Shown one piece after another: positions 63,409-64,000 of a stretch of DNA of 64,000 nucleotides. The notes under the pieces were generated by a model, which saw only the letters and a program-made list of their open reading frames with translations, was not told the DNA's origin and did not search any database. Position numbers and translations under genes: made by a program. Source of the stretch: Flavobacterium sp. 9 (GTDB lineage Bacteria; Bacteroidota; Bacteroidia; Flavobacteriales; Flavobacteriaceae); assembly GCF_002754195.1 (NCBI RefSeq), contig NZ_PEEU01000001.1, positions 3,286,001-3,350,000 of the forward strand. Direction: 5' to 3'. Positions within the stretch are counted from its first letter, which is position 1. Every line of letters starts with the position of its first letter.

Positions 63409-64000
63409 TTATCTGAATAAATTTTTATCGAAAACCATTCTAATTGCATCTGCATGACGACGTTTTGCGCGTGTGTAACTTCCTGATGCAGGCGCAGCAT
63501 AAGCTTTTAACGAAGCTAATCTCCATTTTACAAGATCAAAGTTCATTAACATAAAGCTGTAAGCTCCCATGTTTTTAGGTTCTTCCTGAGCCCAAACATA
63601 ATCATCAGCATTTGGATATTGTGCGATAATTGATTTTAATTGCTCAACTGGCAAAGGGAATAATTGCTCGATACGAACAACTGCAACGTCATTTCTTCCG
63701 TTGTTTTCTCTTTCAGCAACAATGTCATAGTAGAATTTACCAGTAACGAAAACTAAAGTTTTTACTGCTTTTTTATCTACTGCATTATCATCAATTGTTT
63801 CCTGGAAACTTCCTGTTGCTAATTCTTCTACTGTAGACACACATCTTGGATCACGCAATAAACTTTTTGGAGAGAAAACTACCAAAGGTTTACGGAAATT
63901 CGTTTTCATTTGTCTTCTCAATAAGTGGAAGAAGTTTGCCGGAGTTGTACAATCTGCAACATACATATTTTGTCTTGCACAAAGTTGTAAATAACGCTCC
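63409..64000 (-). CDS. sucA: 2-oxoglutarate dehydrogenase E1, C-terminal end (5' part outside window)
   Basis: The last ~197 codons of the thiamine-diphosphate-dependent E1 subunit. The frame is open to the window edge (ERYLQLCARQNM continues upstream of the first internal Met), so the start lies beyond 64000. Visible landmarks: CTTPANFFHLLRRQM, RKPLVVFSPKSLLR, VRIEQLFPLP and VWAQEEPKNMGAY, all typical of the OdhA/SucA C-terminal transketolase-like domain. It is co-directional with sucB. Confidence 0.96.
   Translation of the reverse strand, partial: ERYLQLCARQNMYVADCTTPANFFHLLRRQMKTNFRKPLVVFSPKSLLRDPRCVSTVEELATGSFQETIDDNAVDKKAVKTLVFVTGKFYYDIVAERENNGRNDVAVVRIEQLFPLPVEQLKSIIAQYPNADDYVWAQEEPKNMGAYSFMLMNFDLVKWRLASLKAYAAPASGSYTRAKRRHADAIRMVFDKNLFR

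Overview
The window is AT-rich chromosomal DNA from a member of Bacteroidota, most likely a Flavobacterium. The evidence is a SusC/SusD starch locus, type IX secretion C-terminal sorting domains on the exported enzymes, promoters of the TTG - 17-23 nt - TAnnTTTG type, a 14-gene nuo operon with a short NuoG, and several families of intergenic palindromic repeats. No rRNA, tRNA, CRISPR, IS or prophage was seen. Both window edges cut genes: mfd on the left and sucA on the right.

Layout. 1-2.9 kb: 3' end of mfd, an AAA ATPase and a DUF5683 protein. 2.9-6.1 kb: a + strand cluster of a Crp/Fnr regulator, an NTF2-like protein, a decarboxylase-type amidohydrolase and an alpha/beta hydrolase. 6.1-21.8 kb (all -): a starch/alpha-glucan utilization locus reading ECF sigma, FecR anti-sigma, SusC, SusD, SusE-like, surface GH13 amylase, GH97 SusB and a large secreted GH13 amylase. 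22-30.7 kb: mixed housekeeping genes, namely an ACT protein, YraN, an LD-carboxypeptidase, a serine hydrolase, a nuclease/phosphatase, 3-hydroxyanthranilate dioxygenase, a class II cyclic-nucleotide phosphodiesterase and an ALDH7 dehydrogenase. 30.8-33.6 kb: a secreted pectate lyase with an operator-rich upstream region. 34.2-35 kb: a Bax-inhibitor-1 protein. 35.1-48.6 kb: nuoA-N for respiratory complex I. 48.8-53 kb: cold shock protein, aspS, a TlpA-like oxidoreductase and a YwqK-like protein. 53.2-61.9 kb: an iron/siderophore uptake cluster with two TonB receptors, two PepSY proteins, and DUF3649-like and DUF3325-like membrane proteins. 62-64 kb: sucB and the end of sucA.

How the genes work together. 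The sus locus binds, imports and hydrolyses starch: SusC/D/E at the surface, GH13 enzymes outside, GH97 in the periplasm. The STN domain of SusC plus the adjacent FecR/ECF pair suggests substrate-induced trans-envelope signalling. The iron cluster looks coordinately controlled, since both receptors have a good promoter and the same 17-bp motif upstream. OdhA/SucB and complex I are core energy metabolism.

The most interesting material is non-coding. (i) Three dispersed copies of a double hairpin whose stems change in a compensatory way while the internal-loop motifs stay fixed; one copy lies inside the nuo operon. (ii) Strictly 7-bp-periodic tracts that switch to their reverse-complement-like unit, placed in gaps inside the nuo and suc operons and touching stop codons. 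(iii) A cluster of TGTAAT/ATTACA palindromes upstream of the pectate lyase. (iv) A 145-nt nested hairpin and other palindromic repeat families. (v) A 50-codon ORF resembling an orphan antitoxin inside a nest of repeats. I found no clear defence or biosynthetic system.
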